This document shows positions 17,115 through 25,592 of a DNA stretch of 64,000 nucleotides, one piece after another. Each line of letters opens with the position of its first letter. Position 1 is the stretch's first letter. The notes beneath the pieces are model-generated. The model made no database searches. It was not told where the DNA came from and saw nothing but the letters and a program-made list of their open reading frames with translations. The translations under genes were made by a program, and so were the position numbers. Source of the stretch: Streptomyces abyssomicinicus (GTDB taxonomy: Bacteria > Actinomycetota > Actinomycetes > Streptomycetales > Streptomycetaceae); contig NZ_BBZI01000005.1 of NCBI RefSeq assembly GCF_008974245.1, forward strand, positions 220,180 to 284,179, read 5' to 3'.

Positions 17115-19067
17115 TTAATCGGGCCGGACGCCGGGCGGCGGTCCGGGCAGCCCCGACAGGACCGCCCGCGCCACCCGGTCGCCGTGCCGGAAGGTGGCGG
17201 CGTCCGTGCCGGGTATGGCGAACGCCCGCGCACCGCGCAACGAGGTGTTCCAGCCCAGCGCGTAGCGTGCGGGATGCGCCCGGCCGTCGGCGCCGACGAG
17301 GCGTCCGTGCCCGTCGACGGCGATCCTCCCGGTCGTCGTCCGGTACCCGGTGGCCGGATCGCCGAGGACCTCCTCCGACACCTCCCCGGCGGCGTGCAGC
17401 GACGCCAGGAGCGGGTCGGCGGTGCCCGTGACCGTCGGGTCGGGCACCCGGGCGTCGACGAGGACCGCGGCCGTGACCGTGCCGGGGAAGTTCGCGCCGC
17501 CGGCCCGGTACAGCCCGGCCGACTCGTCGAGTTCCACCCTCGTCACCGAGCCGAGGGGCCGGACCACGCCCGCGCGGCACAGTGCCACCAGTTCCTCCAG
17601 GCGGAACGCCGGCGGACCGCTGGCGACCAGGTTGAACAGCGAGAGCCAGGCGCCGTCGAGCTCCTCGGCCTCGGACCGGGGGTCCATCCGCCCGCGCAGC
17701 CGCGGGAGGCGGTCGAAGAGGAGCAGCAGCGCGCCGTAGACGGCCGTGTCGGCGGACCGGGCCGGGTCGGCGCCGCGCCTCAGCTCCCGCTCCAGCAGGG
17801 CGGCGAAGTGCGCCCCGAAGGCCTCCGCGGACCCGAGGGCGGCGTGCCGCAGCGGTGCGCGGAGATCGTCGAGGTCGAACCGGTGGGCGGGCTCGGGGAC
17901 GGCCTTCGCGACGAGTTCGTCCAGTTCCTGCGGGGTGGCCGTGGCGTGGAGCTCCTCGAACTGCCACCACGGCATGGTGGTGTGTTCGGGGCGTGCGGCG
18001 AACAGTTCGCGGTAGTACGCGTGGCCGAGGTCCTTCACGACGACCGGCCAGAGGTCCCGGCGGAAGTCGACGGCCCCGTCCCGCGCGAGCAGCCGCTCCG
18101 CGACGTCCGGGAAGTAGCGCAGTTCCCGGGGGAGTCCGAGGACCGGCCGGTGGGTCGGCTTGCCGCGGTAGGGCAGGCCCCGGCGGGAGCCGACGAGCAG
18201 CCGCGGCTCGCGTCCCGACGGGACGTACCGCAGGGCGCCGTCGCCGTCGCGGGCGTAACGCCCGCCCCGGCCCTCGGTGAGCAGGGCCATCAGGTCGAAG
18301 AAGGCCAGCCCCAGGCCGCGGACCAGCACGTCGGCGCCCGGCGGCACGGCGGAGAGGTCGGCGTCGGCGACGAGGCCGGGCGGCAGGTAGGTCAGCCGGT
18401 GGCGCTCCGCGAACGCGGCGGCGGCCGCCTCCTCGCCCCGCGGTCTCGCGTCCAGGTGGCCGAGGGCGAGGACCACCGCGTGCGCGTCGAGCGGGGAGCC
18501 GTCCTCCAGGAGGACGCGCTGCCCGCCGTCCGGTGCCCCGGTGAGGGCCACGGCCCGCCCCGGGCGGACGCTCACGCGCACCCCCGGCGGCGCCTGGCGC
18601 GTCACCTCGTGGAGGAACCAGGACAGGTAGGCGCCCTGTAATCGTCGGGTCGCGAAGGTGTCCGGACCCGTCTCGCGCAGGTCGGGCGCGAGGCGCGGGT
18701 CGACGGGCGGCAGGAGCCCCGCGGCGGTGTCCGCGGCCCAGGCTGCCAGCGACGGGCCCGGGCGCGGCGGGCCGTCACAGCGTACGGACGTGCCGGGGAA
18801 GAGGGTGACGTCCTTCGCGAAGGAGTTCATGCGCATCAGCGGCGACTGGCCGTCGCGCCAGACCCTTCCGGGGCCGGCGGGGTGCGGGTCCACCAGCACG
18901 ATCTCGACCGGCCGGCCCGGCGCCAGTAACGGGGCGTTGGCCAGTAATCGCTCGGTCACGCCCACTCCCGTCGGGCCCGCGCCGACGACCGCGACCCTGG
19001 CGGTCGCCGCGGCGTGGGGGGTGGCGGAGGATCCGGGCGGGGCGGAGGTCCGAGGCATGGCGGCCAT
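17115..19067 (-). CDS. Large FAD/NAD(P)-binding oxidoreductase (HpyO-like NAD_binding_9 type)
   Basis: A 650-residue protein beginning with a Rossmann motif VVGAGPTGVGV and a second short motif RMNSFAKDVTLFP typical of the FAD/NAD(P)-binding family that includes HpyO-like proteins. The segment VLALGHLDARP is the ATG/GD-like flavin contact, and NTSLRGARAFAIPG is a C-terminal FAD-binding region. Such proteins are often flavin monooxygenases or ornithine-hydroxylase relatives. Three TTA codons (18639-18641, 18927-18929 and 18945-18947 on the complement) make its expression bldA-dependent. Start ATG 19067 has a weak RBS; ATG 19058 is equally possible. It is separated from the SHMT operon by its own promoter region. 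Confidence 0.78.
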   Translation of the reverse strand: MAAMPRTSAPPGSSATPHAAATARVAVVGAGPTGVGVTERLLANAPLLAPGRPVEIVLVDPHPAGPGRVWRDGQSPLMRMNSFAKDVTLFPGTSVRCDGPPRPGPSLAAWAADTAAGLLPPVDPRLAPDLRETGPDTFATRRLQGAYLSWFLHEVTRQAPPGVRVSVRPGRAVALTGAPDGGQRVLLEDGSPLDAHAVVLALGHLDARPRGEEAAAAAFAERHRLTYLPPGLVADADLSAVPPGADVLVRGLGLAFFDLMALLTEGRGGRYARDGDGALRYVPSGREPRLLVGSRRGLPYRGKPTHRPVLGLPRELRYFPDVAERLLARDGAVDFRRDLWPVVVKDLGHAYYRELFAARPEHTTMPWWQFEELHATATPQELDELVAKAVPEPAHRFDLDDLRAPLRHAALGSAEAFGAHFAALLERELRRGADPARSADTAVYGALLLLFDRLPRLRGRMDPRSEAEELDGAWLSLFNLVASGPPAFRLEELVALCRAGVVRPLGSVTRVELDESAGLYRAGGANFPGTVTAAVLVDARVPDPTVTGTADPLLASLHAAGEVSEEVLGDPATGYRTTTGRIAVDGHGRLVGADGRAHPARYALGWNTSLRGARAFAIPGTDAATFRHGDRVARAVLSGLPGPPPGVRPD

Positions 19068-19272
19068 TAATCCACGCGCTTGCCGAAAGACGCAATGGAG
19101 CGTCGGGGAGGTGTCGGAAGGTCCGTGCGCCCTGGGTGCGGACGAAACGGAGGGCTGGTTCCGGCCATCCGGCGGGAAACCGTCCGGTTGCATCGAAGAT
19201 CATCAACTGATCGTCCGGGCCCTCGAGTTGTGCCTCCGACAAGGTCGTCGGCCACCACCGGGTGACAGGGGC

Positions 19273-19302
19273 TTGGCAAGCGCGTCCGACAGTGCTTAGG
19301 TT
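19273..19302 (+). promoter_or_regulatory. xylA promoter
   Basis: TTGGCA (19273-19278), 18-bp spacer, TAGGTT (19297-19302), about 36 bp before the xylA start. The rest of the 270-bp divergent region toward the FAD enzyme holds no clear operator. Confidence 0.5.
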
Positions 19303-19337
19303 TGGTCCACATCATTGACGAATTGATTGGAGCGGGC

Positions 19338-20486
19338 ATGACCCGTCTGCAGCCCACCCCCGAGGACAAGTTCGCCTTCGGCCTGTGGACCGTCGGCTGG
19401 CGCGAGCGGGACCCGTTCGGCGACGCCACCCGGGCGCCCCTGGACCCGGTGCGCACGGTGCACAAGCTGGCCGAGCTCGGGGCCTGGGGTGTGACCTTCC
19501 ACGACGACGACCTGCTCGCCGTCGAGTCCCACCGGGACACCGCGGTCGCGGCCTTCCGCAAGGCCCTGGACGAGACCGGCCTGGTGGTTCCCACCGCCAC
19601 CACCGACCTCTTCAAGGACCCGGTCTTCAAGGACGGCGCCTTCACCTCCAACGACCGCGAGGTGCGCCGCCACGCGATCCGCAAGGTGATGCGCAACCTG
19701 GACCTGGCGGCCGAACTCGGCGCCAACACCTACGTGTTCTGGGGCGGCCGCGAGGGCGCGGAGAGCGACGCCGCCAAGGACGTGCGGGTGGCGCTCGACC
19801 GCTTCCGCGAGGCGATCGACTTCCTCGCCGGGTACGTCAAGGAGCAGAACTACGGTCTGCGCTTCGCCCTGGAGCCCAAGCCGAACGAGCCGCGCGGCGA
19901 CATCCTGCTGCCGACCATCGGTCACGCCCTCGGCTTCATCGCCACCCTGGAGCACGGCGAGATGGTCGGCCTCAACCCCGAGGTCGGCCACGAGCAGATG
20001 GCGGGGCTCAACTTCGTCCACGGCATCGCCCAGGCGCTGTGGCAGGAGAAGCTCTTCCACATCGACCTCAACGGCCAGCACGGTATTCGCTACGACCAGG
20101 ACCTGGTCTTCGGCCACGGTGACACCAAGAGCGCCTTCTTCCTCGTCGACCTGCTGGAGCACAGCGGCTGGGACGGCCCGCGGCACTTCGACTACAAGCC
20201 CGGACGCACCGAGGACGCCGACGACGTGTGGGTCTCCGCCGAGGCCAACATGCGCACCTACCTGCTCCTCAAGGAGCGCGCCGCGGCCTTCCGCGCCGAC
20301 CCCGAGGTCCAGGAGGCCATGCAGGCCAGCGGGATCTACGAGCTCGCCGAGTCCACCATCGCCCCCGGCGAGAGCTACGAGTCGCTGCGCGCGGAGGAGG
20401 CCGACCTCGACGCCCTGCGCGCCCGCGGCTTCCACTACTCCCGCCTCAACCAGCTCGCGCTCGAGCACATGCTCGGCCGGCACTGA
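19338..20486 (+). CDS. xylA: Xylose isomerase
   Basis: A 382-residue class I (actinobacterial) xylose isomerase converting D-xylose to D-xylulose in the cytoplasm; Streptomyces enzymes are about 388 residues. The family landmarks are all present: [19 protein letters not shown] with the catalytic His, [10 protein letters not shown] with the metal-ligand Glu and Lys, [14 protein letters not shown], and [12 protein letters not shown] 19338 has GGAG 5 bp upstream; GTG 19302 overlaps the promoter and is rejected. Unlike the common xylA/xylB pair, no xylulokinase is adjacent. It is followed by an MFS transporter, a TIM-barrel isomerase, a GH3 glycosidase and a dehydrogenase. Confidence 0.95.
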   Translation: MTRLQPTPEDKFAFGLWTVGWRERDPFGDATRAPLDPVRTVHKLAELGAWGVTFHDDDLLAVESHRDTAVAAFRKALDETGLVVPTATTDLFKDPVFKDGAFTSNDREVRRHAIRKVMRNLDLAAELGANTYVFWGGREGAESDAAKDVRVALDRFREAIDFLAGYVKEQNYGLRFALEPKPNEPRGDILLPTIGHALGFIATLEHGEMVGLNPEVGHEQMAGLNFVHGIAQALWQEKLFHIDLNGQHGIRYDQDLVFGHGDTKSAFFLVDLLEHSGWDGPRHFDYKPGRTEDADDVWVSAEANMRTYLLLKERAAAFRADPEVQEAMQASGIYELAESTIAPGESYESLRAEEADLDALRARGFHYSRLNQLALEHMLGRH

Positions 20487-20528
20487 CCTTCGGCAAGGCT
20501 GAGGGCTCCGGGCCCGGAAAGGTATGTC

Positions 20529-22028
20529 ATGAGTGGGACGGCAGAAGTGTCAGGGGTTTCACTCCATGACGACCGGCCCGGGGCCCGGCCTGTGCCCAAG
20601 GGTGCCTGGGCGGTCCTCTTCACTGTGCTCGGCGCGACGATGATGGACATGCTGGACGCCACGGCGATGGGCGTCGCCGCGCCGGCCATCAAACTCGGTC
20701 TCGGCGCGTCCGAATCGCAGTTCCAGTGGATCAACATCGGCTACGTGCTGTCGTTCTCGGTGCTGCTGCTGGCCGGCGGACGGCTCGGTGACATCATCGG
20801 CCGACGCCGGACGTTCCTGATCGGCCTCACCGGCTTCGCGGTGATGTCGGGGCTGTGCGCGGCGGCCCAGAACCCCGCGGAGCTGATCGCCGCGCGGCTG
20901 GTGCAGGGCGCCGCTGCGGCGATGATGATCCCGCAGTGCGTCAGCATGATCCGTGAGAGCTTCGGCCAGGAACACAGCCCGAAGGCGTTCGCGATCTTCT
21001 CGCCCTTCATCAGCCTGGCGTCCGCGCTCGGGCCGGTCCTCGGCGGGCTGCTGATCACCTACGCGTCGTGGCGCTGGGTGTTCCTCATCAACCTCCCGGC
21101 CTGCGCGATCGCGTTCTTCTTCGCCGTCCGCGTGCTGCCGAAGCACCAGGACGACGGCATCCGGCCGAAGTTCGACGTCCTCGGCATGATCCTGTGTTCC
21201 GCCGCGGTCGGGCTGCTCGTCTATCCCGTCGTCCAGGGACGCGAACACCACTGGGCCTGGTGGACCTTCGCCATGATGCTCTCCTCGGTGGCGGTCCTGG
21301 CGGTCTTCGCGCTGCACGCCCGGGCCCGGCGCGCGAGGGCGCTCGACTCCTTCATCGACACCGGCCTGTTCCGCAAACGCGCCTTCACCGGCGGCACGCT
21401 GACGGTCTTCCTCTTCTTCGGTGCCTGCTCGGGAGCCTTCATCGTCAGCCCCCTGCTGCTGCAGCTGTACGCCGGCTGGTCGCCGCTGCGCGTCGGCCTC
21501 ACCGGCTCGTGGTGGTCCCTGGGCACCATGCTCGCCATGGGCGTCGGGCCGGTCCTCGCGCGGCGGATGCCGCCGCGGCGGGTCCTGCAGGCCGGCGTGC
21601 TGACCCAGGCGGCCGGGATGGTCCTCGCCGCGCTGACGGTCGCCGTGTACGCCAAGGACACCACCCACCCGGGCCCCGACGGCCCGCTCATCGACACGGC
21701 CCTGACCAGTTTCAACCTGGCCCCGGCGCTGATCGTCTCCGGCATCGGCACCGGCCTGTTCTTCGTGCCGTTCCTCGCCCTCGTCCTCGCGTCCGTCGAC
21801 GACCGCGAACTCGGCCTGGCCAACGGGGCCATCAACTCCCTCCAGCAGCTGGGCGGCGCGGTGGCCACGGCGGTGTTCTCGACGGTGATCTTCAACCAGG
21901 TCGCGCAGGGCGGGTCGCCCCACGCCGCGAGCACGCTCGCCTACGGACTCTGCGCCGGCCTCCTGGTGGTGACCTGGGCGGCCTCCTTCACGCTCGGGAA
22001 GAGCACCCAGAGCCCCCAGAACGGCTGA
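20529..22028 (+). CDS. MFS transporter, DHA2-like (14 TM)
   Basis: A 499-residue membrane protein starting 42 bp after xylA, with GGAAAGG before ATG 20529. It has regular hydrophobic helices, motif A GGRLGDIIGRRR after TM2 and GPVLGG in TM5, as in the 14-helix EmrB/QacA-type exporters. Between xylA and a sugar isomerase one would expect a sugar importer; the DHA2 pattern instead favours proton-driven export, perhaps of a sugar derivative or toxic intermediate. Its sequence is clearly different from the MFS protein at 6444. Substrate unknown. Confidence 0.88.
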   Translation: MSGTAEVSGVSLHDDRPGARPVPKGAWAVLFTVLGATMMDMLDATAMGVAAPAIKLGLGASESQFQWINIGYVLSFSVLLLAGGRLGDIIGRRRTFLIGLTGFAVMSGLCAAAQNPAELIAARLVQGAAAAMMIPQCVSMIRESFGQEHSPKAFAIFSPFISLASALGPVLGGLLITYASWRWVFLINLPACAIAFFFAVRVLPKHQDDGIRPKFDVLGMILCSAAVGLLVYPVVQGREHHWAWWTFAMMLSSVAVLAVFALHARARRARALDSFIDTGLFRKRAFTGGTLTVFLFFGACSGAFIVSPLLLQLYAGWSPLRVGLTGSWWSLGTMLAMGVGPVLARRMPPRRVLQAGVLTQAAGMVLAALTVAVYAKDTTHPGPDGPLIDTALTSFNLAPALIVSGIGTGLFFVPFLALVLASVDDRELGLANGAINSLQQLGGAVATAVFSTVIFNQVAQGGSPHAASTLAYGLCAGLLVVTWAASFTLGKSTQSPQNG

Positions 22029-22103
22029 CCGGAACCCCCGACGACCGGCACCTCCGACGACCGGAACCCCCGACGACCGGAACCCCCGACGACCGGAACC
22101 CCT
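22029..22103 (+). repeat. 16-bp intergenic tandem repeat, 4 copies plus a partial fifth
   Basis: Unit CCGGAACCCCCGACGA. Copies start at 22029, 22045 (two changes), 22061 and 22077, with a partial copy from 22093. It fills the gap between the MFS stop and the RBS of the next gene. Confidence 0.9.
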
Positions 22104-22117
22104 GGAAGGGACTGTCG

Positions 22118-22870
22118 ATGGCGACACCGACCGCGGTCAACCTCTGGACCGTCCGCGACCACCTGGCGGCCGACCGCGCCGGCACGCTGCGCCGCCTGGC
22201 CGACCTCGGCTACGACGCCGTGGAGCCCTACGAGGCCACCGACGACCCGGCCGGTCTGCGCGCGATCGCCGACGACCTGGGACTCGCCGTCTGCAGCGCC
22301 CACTCGCACGAACTCCTCGGCGCCGACGACCCGGACGCGGTCTTCGAGGCGGTGAACACCCTGGGCACCGACCTGGTGATCGTGCCGTACGGCCTCCTCG
22401 AGGAGGCCTTCGCCGGCCGGGACGCCCTCGCACGCACCGCCGCCACGCTCAACTCCCTCGCCGAAGGGGCGGCACGGCACGGCCTGGTCCTCGGCTACCA
22501 CAACTACTGGTGGGAGTTCGAGTCCGAGATCGACGGCCGGCACGCCGCCGAGGTGCTCGCCGACCTGCTCGCCCCCGAGGTCTTCTTCGAGATCGACGAC
22601 TACTGGGCCGCCCTGGGCGGCGCCGACGTACCCGGCGTCGTCACCCGGCTCGGCGAGCGGGTGCGGGCCCTGCACCTGAAGGACGGGCCGATCGCCAAGG
22701 GCGCCGCGCACACCGCCCTCGGCCGCGGCGAGATGCCGACGGCGCGGATCCTGGCGGCGGCGCCGGCCGCGGCGCTGCGCATCGTCGAACTCCAGACCTG
22801 TGACGGGGACGTCTTCGAGGCGCTCGCGGAGAGCCGCGCCTTCCTCGACTCCCAGGCCGACCCGTCCTGA
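22118..22870 (+). CDS. Sugar-phosphate isomerase/epimerase (xylose-isomerase-like TIM barrel)
   Basis: A 250-residue AP_endonuc_2-type TIM barrel. Visible strands carry the usual metal ligands of the family: VEPYE, CSAHSHE, GYHNYWWEF (with the HN pair) and FEIDDYW, then LHLKDG. Start ATG 22118 follows GGAAGGGA. It lies between an MFS transporter and a GH3 glycosidase and upstream of a Gfo/Idh/MocA dehydrogenase, a pairing very common in inositol and keto-sugar catabolism, where the barrel epimerises or dehydrates the product of the dehydrogenase. Exact substrate unknown. Confidence 0.85.
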   Translation: MATPTAVNLWTVRDHLAADRAGTLRRLADLGYDAVEPYEATDDPAGLRAIADDLGLAVCSAHSHELLGADDPDAVFEAVNTLGTDLVIVPYGLLEEAFAGRDALARTAATLNSLAEGAARHGLVLGYHNYWWEFESEIDGRHAAEVLADLLAPEVFFEIDDYWAALGGADVPGVVTRLGERVRALHLKDGPIAKGAAHTALGRGEMPTARILAAAPAAALRIVELQTCDGDVFEALAESRAFLDSQADPS

Positions 22871-22965
22871 GGACCGGCCGGCCGCGGTCACGCCCCGCGC
22901 CGCCCCGGTCCTCGTCGTCCCACCGCCCCGCACCACAGCCGGACACGGCGAAAGGTTGAGATCGC

Positions 22966-25347
22966 ATGCCCGAACCGCTCCAGGACGCCGCAGCACCCCC
23001 GTCGGCCGAACAGCCGTGGCGCGACCCGTCGTTACCCGTGAGCGACCGGGTGGCGGACCTGCTGGACCGCATGACCCTCGAGGAGAAGGTCGGACAGCTC
23101 GGCGCGTTCTGGGCCGCGCCGCTGCGCCCCGGCGAACCCGTCCTCGCGGTGCCGGAGGGCGCCACCGACCCCCTGCCCGGGCCGCTGGAGGAAGCGGCGG
23201 CCAACGGTCTGGGACAGCTCACCCGGGTCCACGGCACCGAACCGCTGACCCCCGCCGCGGGACTGGAGCGGCTGCGCCTGCTGCAGAACACGGTGATCGG
23301 GGCCAACCGCTTCCGGATCCCCGCCCTCGTGCACGAGGAGTGCCTCACCGGTCTGCTGTCGTGGACCTCCACCGTCTTCCCCACGCCGCTCGCCTGGGGA
23401 GCGGCGTTCGACCCCGAACTGATCGAGGAGATGGCCACGGCCATCGGCGGAGTCCTGCGGAGCATCGGCGCGCAGGTGGGGCTGGCGCCCATCCTCGACG
23501 TGACGCGGGACTACCGCTGGGGCCGTACCGAGGAGACGATCGGGGACGACCCCTACCTCGTCGGGATCATCGGCTCCGCCTACGTCCGCGGCCTGGAGGG
23601 TTCCGGGATCGTCGCCACCCTCAAGCACTTCGCCGGGCACTCCTCCGCCGCCGCGGGGCGGAACATGGCGCCCGTGACCTGCGGGCCCCGCGAGTTCGCC
23701 GACGTCATCCTCGAACCGTTCGTCGCCGCCCTGCGCCTGGGCGGGGCGCGGTCGGTGATGGTCTCCCAGAACGACGTCGACGGCGTCCCGTCCACCGGGG
23801 ACCGGCACCTGATCGACGACGTGCTGCGCGGCGAGATGGGCTTCGACGGCATCGTCCAGGCCGACTACTTCGGGATCTGGCACCTCAAGCACATCCACGG
23901 CGTGGCCGGCTCACGCGAGGAGGCCGCGGCGGTGGCGCTGCGGGCGGGCGTCGACATGGAGCTGCCCACCATCCACTGCTACGGGCCCCCGCTGGTCGAG
24001 ATGGTCCGGCAGGGACGCGTCGAGGAGGAGCTGGTCGACCGGGCGGCGTCCCGGGTCCTCACGCTGAAGTGCGAGCTCGGCATGCTGGACGAGGCGTGGA
24101 AGGACGAGTTCGACGCCCTCCCGGCCCTGGAGCGCGGGGACCTCGACCCGCCCGAGCACCGGGCCCTGGCCCGCCGGCTCGCCGAGGAGTCGGTGGTGCT
24201 GCTGGCCAACGACGGCACGCTGCCGCTGCGCGCGAGCTCGCTGGCGCTGGTCGGCCCGCTCGCGGAGGAGCCGCTGGCCATGATGGGCTGCTACGCGTTC
24301 GCCAACCACAACTCGCTGGACTTCCTCGACGAGATGTCGGCGCGCGCCGGCATGGAACAAGGCGTGCACGTCGCCTCCCTCGGTGACGCGCTGGCCGCCG
24401 AACTGCCCGACGCGAAGATCCAGGTGACCGCCGCCGGCGACCTCCGCGTGACGCGGGACGCGGACATCGCCGCCGCCGTGGCCGCGGCCCGCGACGCCGA
24501 CGTGTGCGTGCTGACGCTCGGCGACCGCGCCGGCCTCTTCGGCGCCGGGGGCCGCACCTCCGGGGAGGGATGCGACGCGGAGACGGTGGCGCTGCCCGGC
24601 CGGCAGGCCGAACTCGCCGAAGCCGTCCTGGCGACCGGAACGCCCACCGTGCTGCTGATGCTCTCCGGCCGTCCCTACGCCCTGGGCGGCCTCGCCGAAC
24701 GGGCCGCGGCCGTGGTCCAGGCGTTCTTCCCCGGCGAGGAGGGGGCGGGCGCCCTCGCGGGCATCCTGTCCGGCCGGGTGGAGCCCTCGGGGCGCCTGCC
24801 GGTGAGCATGCCCCGCCACGCGGGCGGCCACCAGGGGAGCTACCTGCACGCCGCGACGGCCGAGCCGTCGATGGTGAGCACGTCCGACCCCACGCCCCTG
24901 TACCCGTTCGGGCACGGCCTGACCTGGACCACCTTCGCCTACGAGGACCTGACCACGGATTCCGAGGTCATCGCGACCGACGGCACCGTGCGGGTCGGCG
25001 TCACCGTGCGCAACACCGGGGAGCGGGCCGGCACCGAGGTCGTCCAGCTCTACCTCTCCGACCCGGTGGCCTCGGTCGTGCGGCCCGTCCGCGCGCTCGC
25101 CGGATGGGCCCGGGTACGGCTCGAGCCGGGCCGGGCCGCCCGGGTCGAGTTCACCGTCCACGCCGACCGGGTCTCCTTCACCGGGGCCGGCCTCCGGCGC
25201 GTCGTGGAACCCGGAGTGATCCACGCCGAGGCGGGACCGTCCAGCGCCGACCTGCCGCTGCGCGCGTCGTTCACGCTGGACGGACCGGAGCGGGTCCTGG
25301 GCGCCGACCGGGTGCTCACCGTGCCGGTGAGCGTCCGGCCGCTGTAG
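22966..25347 (+). CDS. GH3 family glycosidase (beta-xylosidase/beta-glucosidase)
   Basis: A 793-residue glycoside hydrolase family 3 enzyme without a signal peptide, so intracellular. The N-terminal TIM barrel has KHFAGH (substrate-binding Lys-His) and VQADYFGI with the likely nucleophile Asp300. The alpha/beta sandwich carries SGRPYAL, and the C-terminal fibronectin-III-like domain starts near residue 680 (GTVRVGVTVRNTG). ATG 22966 is preceded by GAAAGG. Codon 23 is TTA (23032-23034), implying bldA-dependent translation. Next to xylA it most likely splits imported xylo- or gluco-oligosaccharides. A hairpin follows the stop. Confidence 0.92.
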   Translation: MPEPLQDAAAPPSAEQPWRDPSLPVSDRVADLLDRMTLEEKVGQLGAFWAAPLRPGEPVLAVPEGATDPLPGPLEEAAANGLGQLTRVHGTEPLTPAAGLERLRLLQNTVIGANRFRIPALVHEECLTGLLSWTSTVFPTPLAWGAAFDPELIEEMATAIGGVLRSIGAQVGLAPILDVTRDYRWGRTEETIGDDPYLVGIIGSAYVRGLEGSGIVATLKHFAGHSSAAAGRNMAPVTCGPREFADVILEPFVAALRLGGARSVMVSQNDVDGVPSTGDRHLIDDVLRGEMGFDGIVQADYFGIWHLKHIHGVAGSREEAAAVALRAGVDMELPTIHCYGPPLVEMVRQGRVEEELVDRAASRVLTLKCELGMLDEAWKDEFDALPALERGDLDPPEHRALARRLAEESVVLLANDGTLPLRASSLALVGPLAEEPLAMMGCYAFANHNSLDFLDEMSARAGMEQGVHVASLGDALAAELPDAKIQVTAAGDLRVTRDADIAAAVAAARDADVCVLTLGDRAGLFGAGGRTSGEGCDAETVALPGRQAELAEAVLATGTPTVLLMLSGRPYALGGLAERAAAVVQAFFPGEEGAGALAGILSGRVEPSGRLPVSMPRHAGGHQGSYLHAATAEPSMVSTSDPTPLYPFGHGLTWTTFAYEDLTTDSEVIATDGTVRVGVTVRNTGERAGTEVVQLYLSDPVASVVRPVRALAGWARVRLEPGRAARVEFTVHADRVSFTGAGLRRVVEPGVIHAEAGPSSADLPLRASFTLDGPERVLGADRVLTVPVSVRPL

Positions 25348-25359
25348 GCGACGCCGCGG

Positions 25360-25407
25360 GGCGGCGGCCGGGCGCGGGGCGAGGAACACGCCCTCCCGGC
25401 CGCCGCC
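25360..25407 (+). terminator. Hairpin after the GH3 gene
   Basis: 13-bp perfect stem (GGCGGCGGCCGGG / CCCGGCCGCCGCC) with a 22-nt loop, 12 bp after the stop. Its right arm runs into the tandem-repeat array. Confidence 0.55.
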
Positions 25408-25408
25408 C

Positions 25409-25548
25409 CGACGGCGGTTCCGCGACGCCGCCACCCCGACGCCGCCGCCCCGACAGTTGTCCCGGGACGGCGGTTCCGCGACGGCTGTTCCGCCACAGTC
25501 GTTCCACGGCAGTTGTGCCGCGACGGCTGTTCCCCGACGGTTGTTCCC
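25409..25548 (+). repeat. 14-bp degenerate tandem repeat, 10 copies
   Basis: Ten consecutive units of exactly 14 bp, consensus CGACGGCTGTTCCG, with variants such as CGACGCCGCCACCC, CGACAGTTGTCCCG and CGACGGTTGTTCCC. It lies between the GH3 terminator and the RBS of the Gfo/Idh/MocA gene; the upstream start is blurred by the hairpin arm. Confidence 0.85.
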
Positions 25549-25592
25549 GATGGTCACGATCCGGTCGACGACCGGGAGGGACGGATATTGCC

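Noticed and set aside
22029..22103. Tandem repeat considered as an attachment or integration site
   Set aside because: No tRNA, integrase or second copy bounding an element; head-to-tail units fit local slippage.
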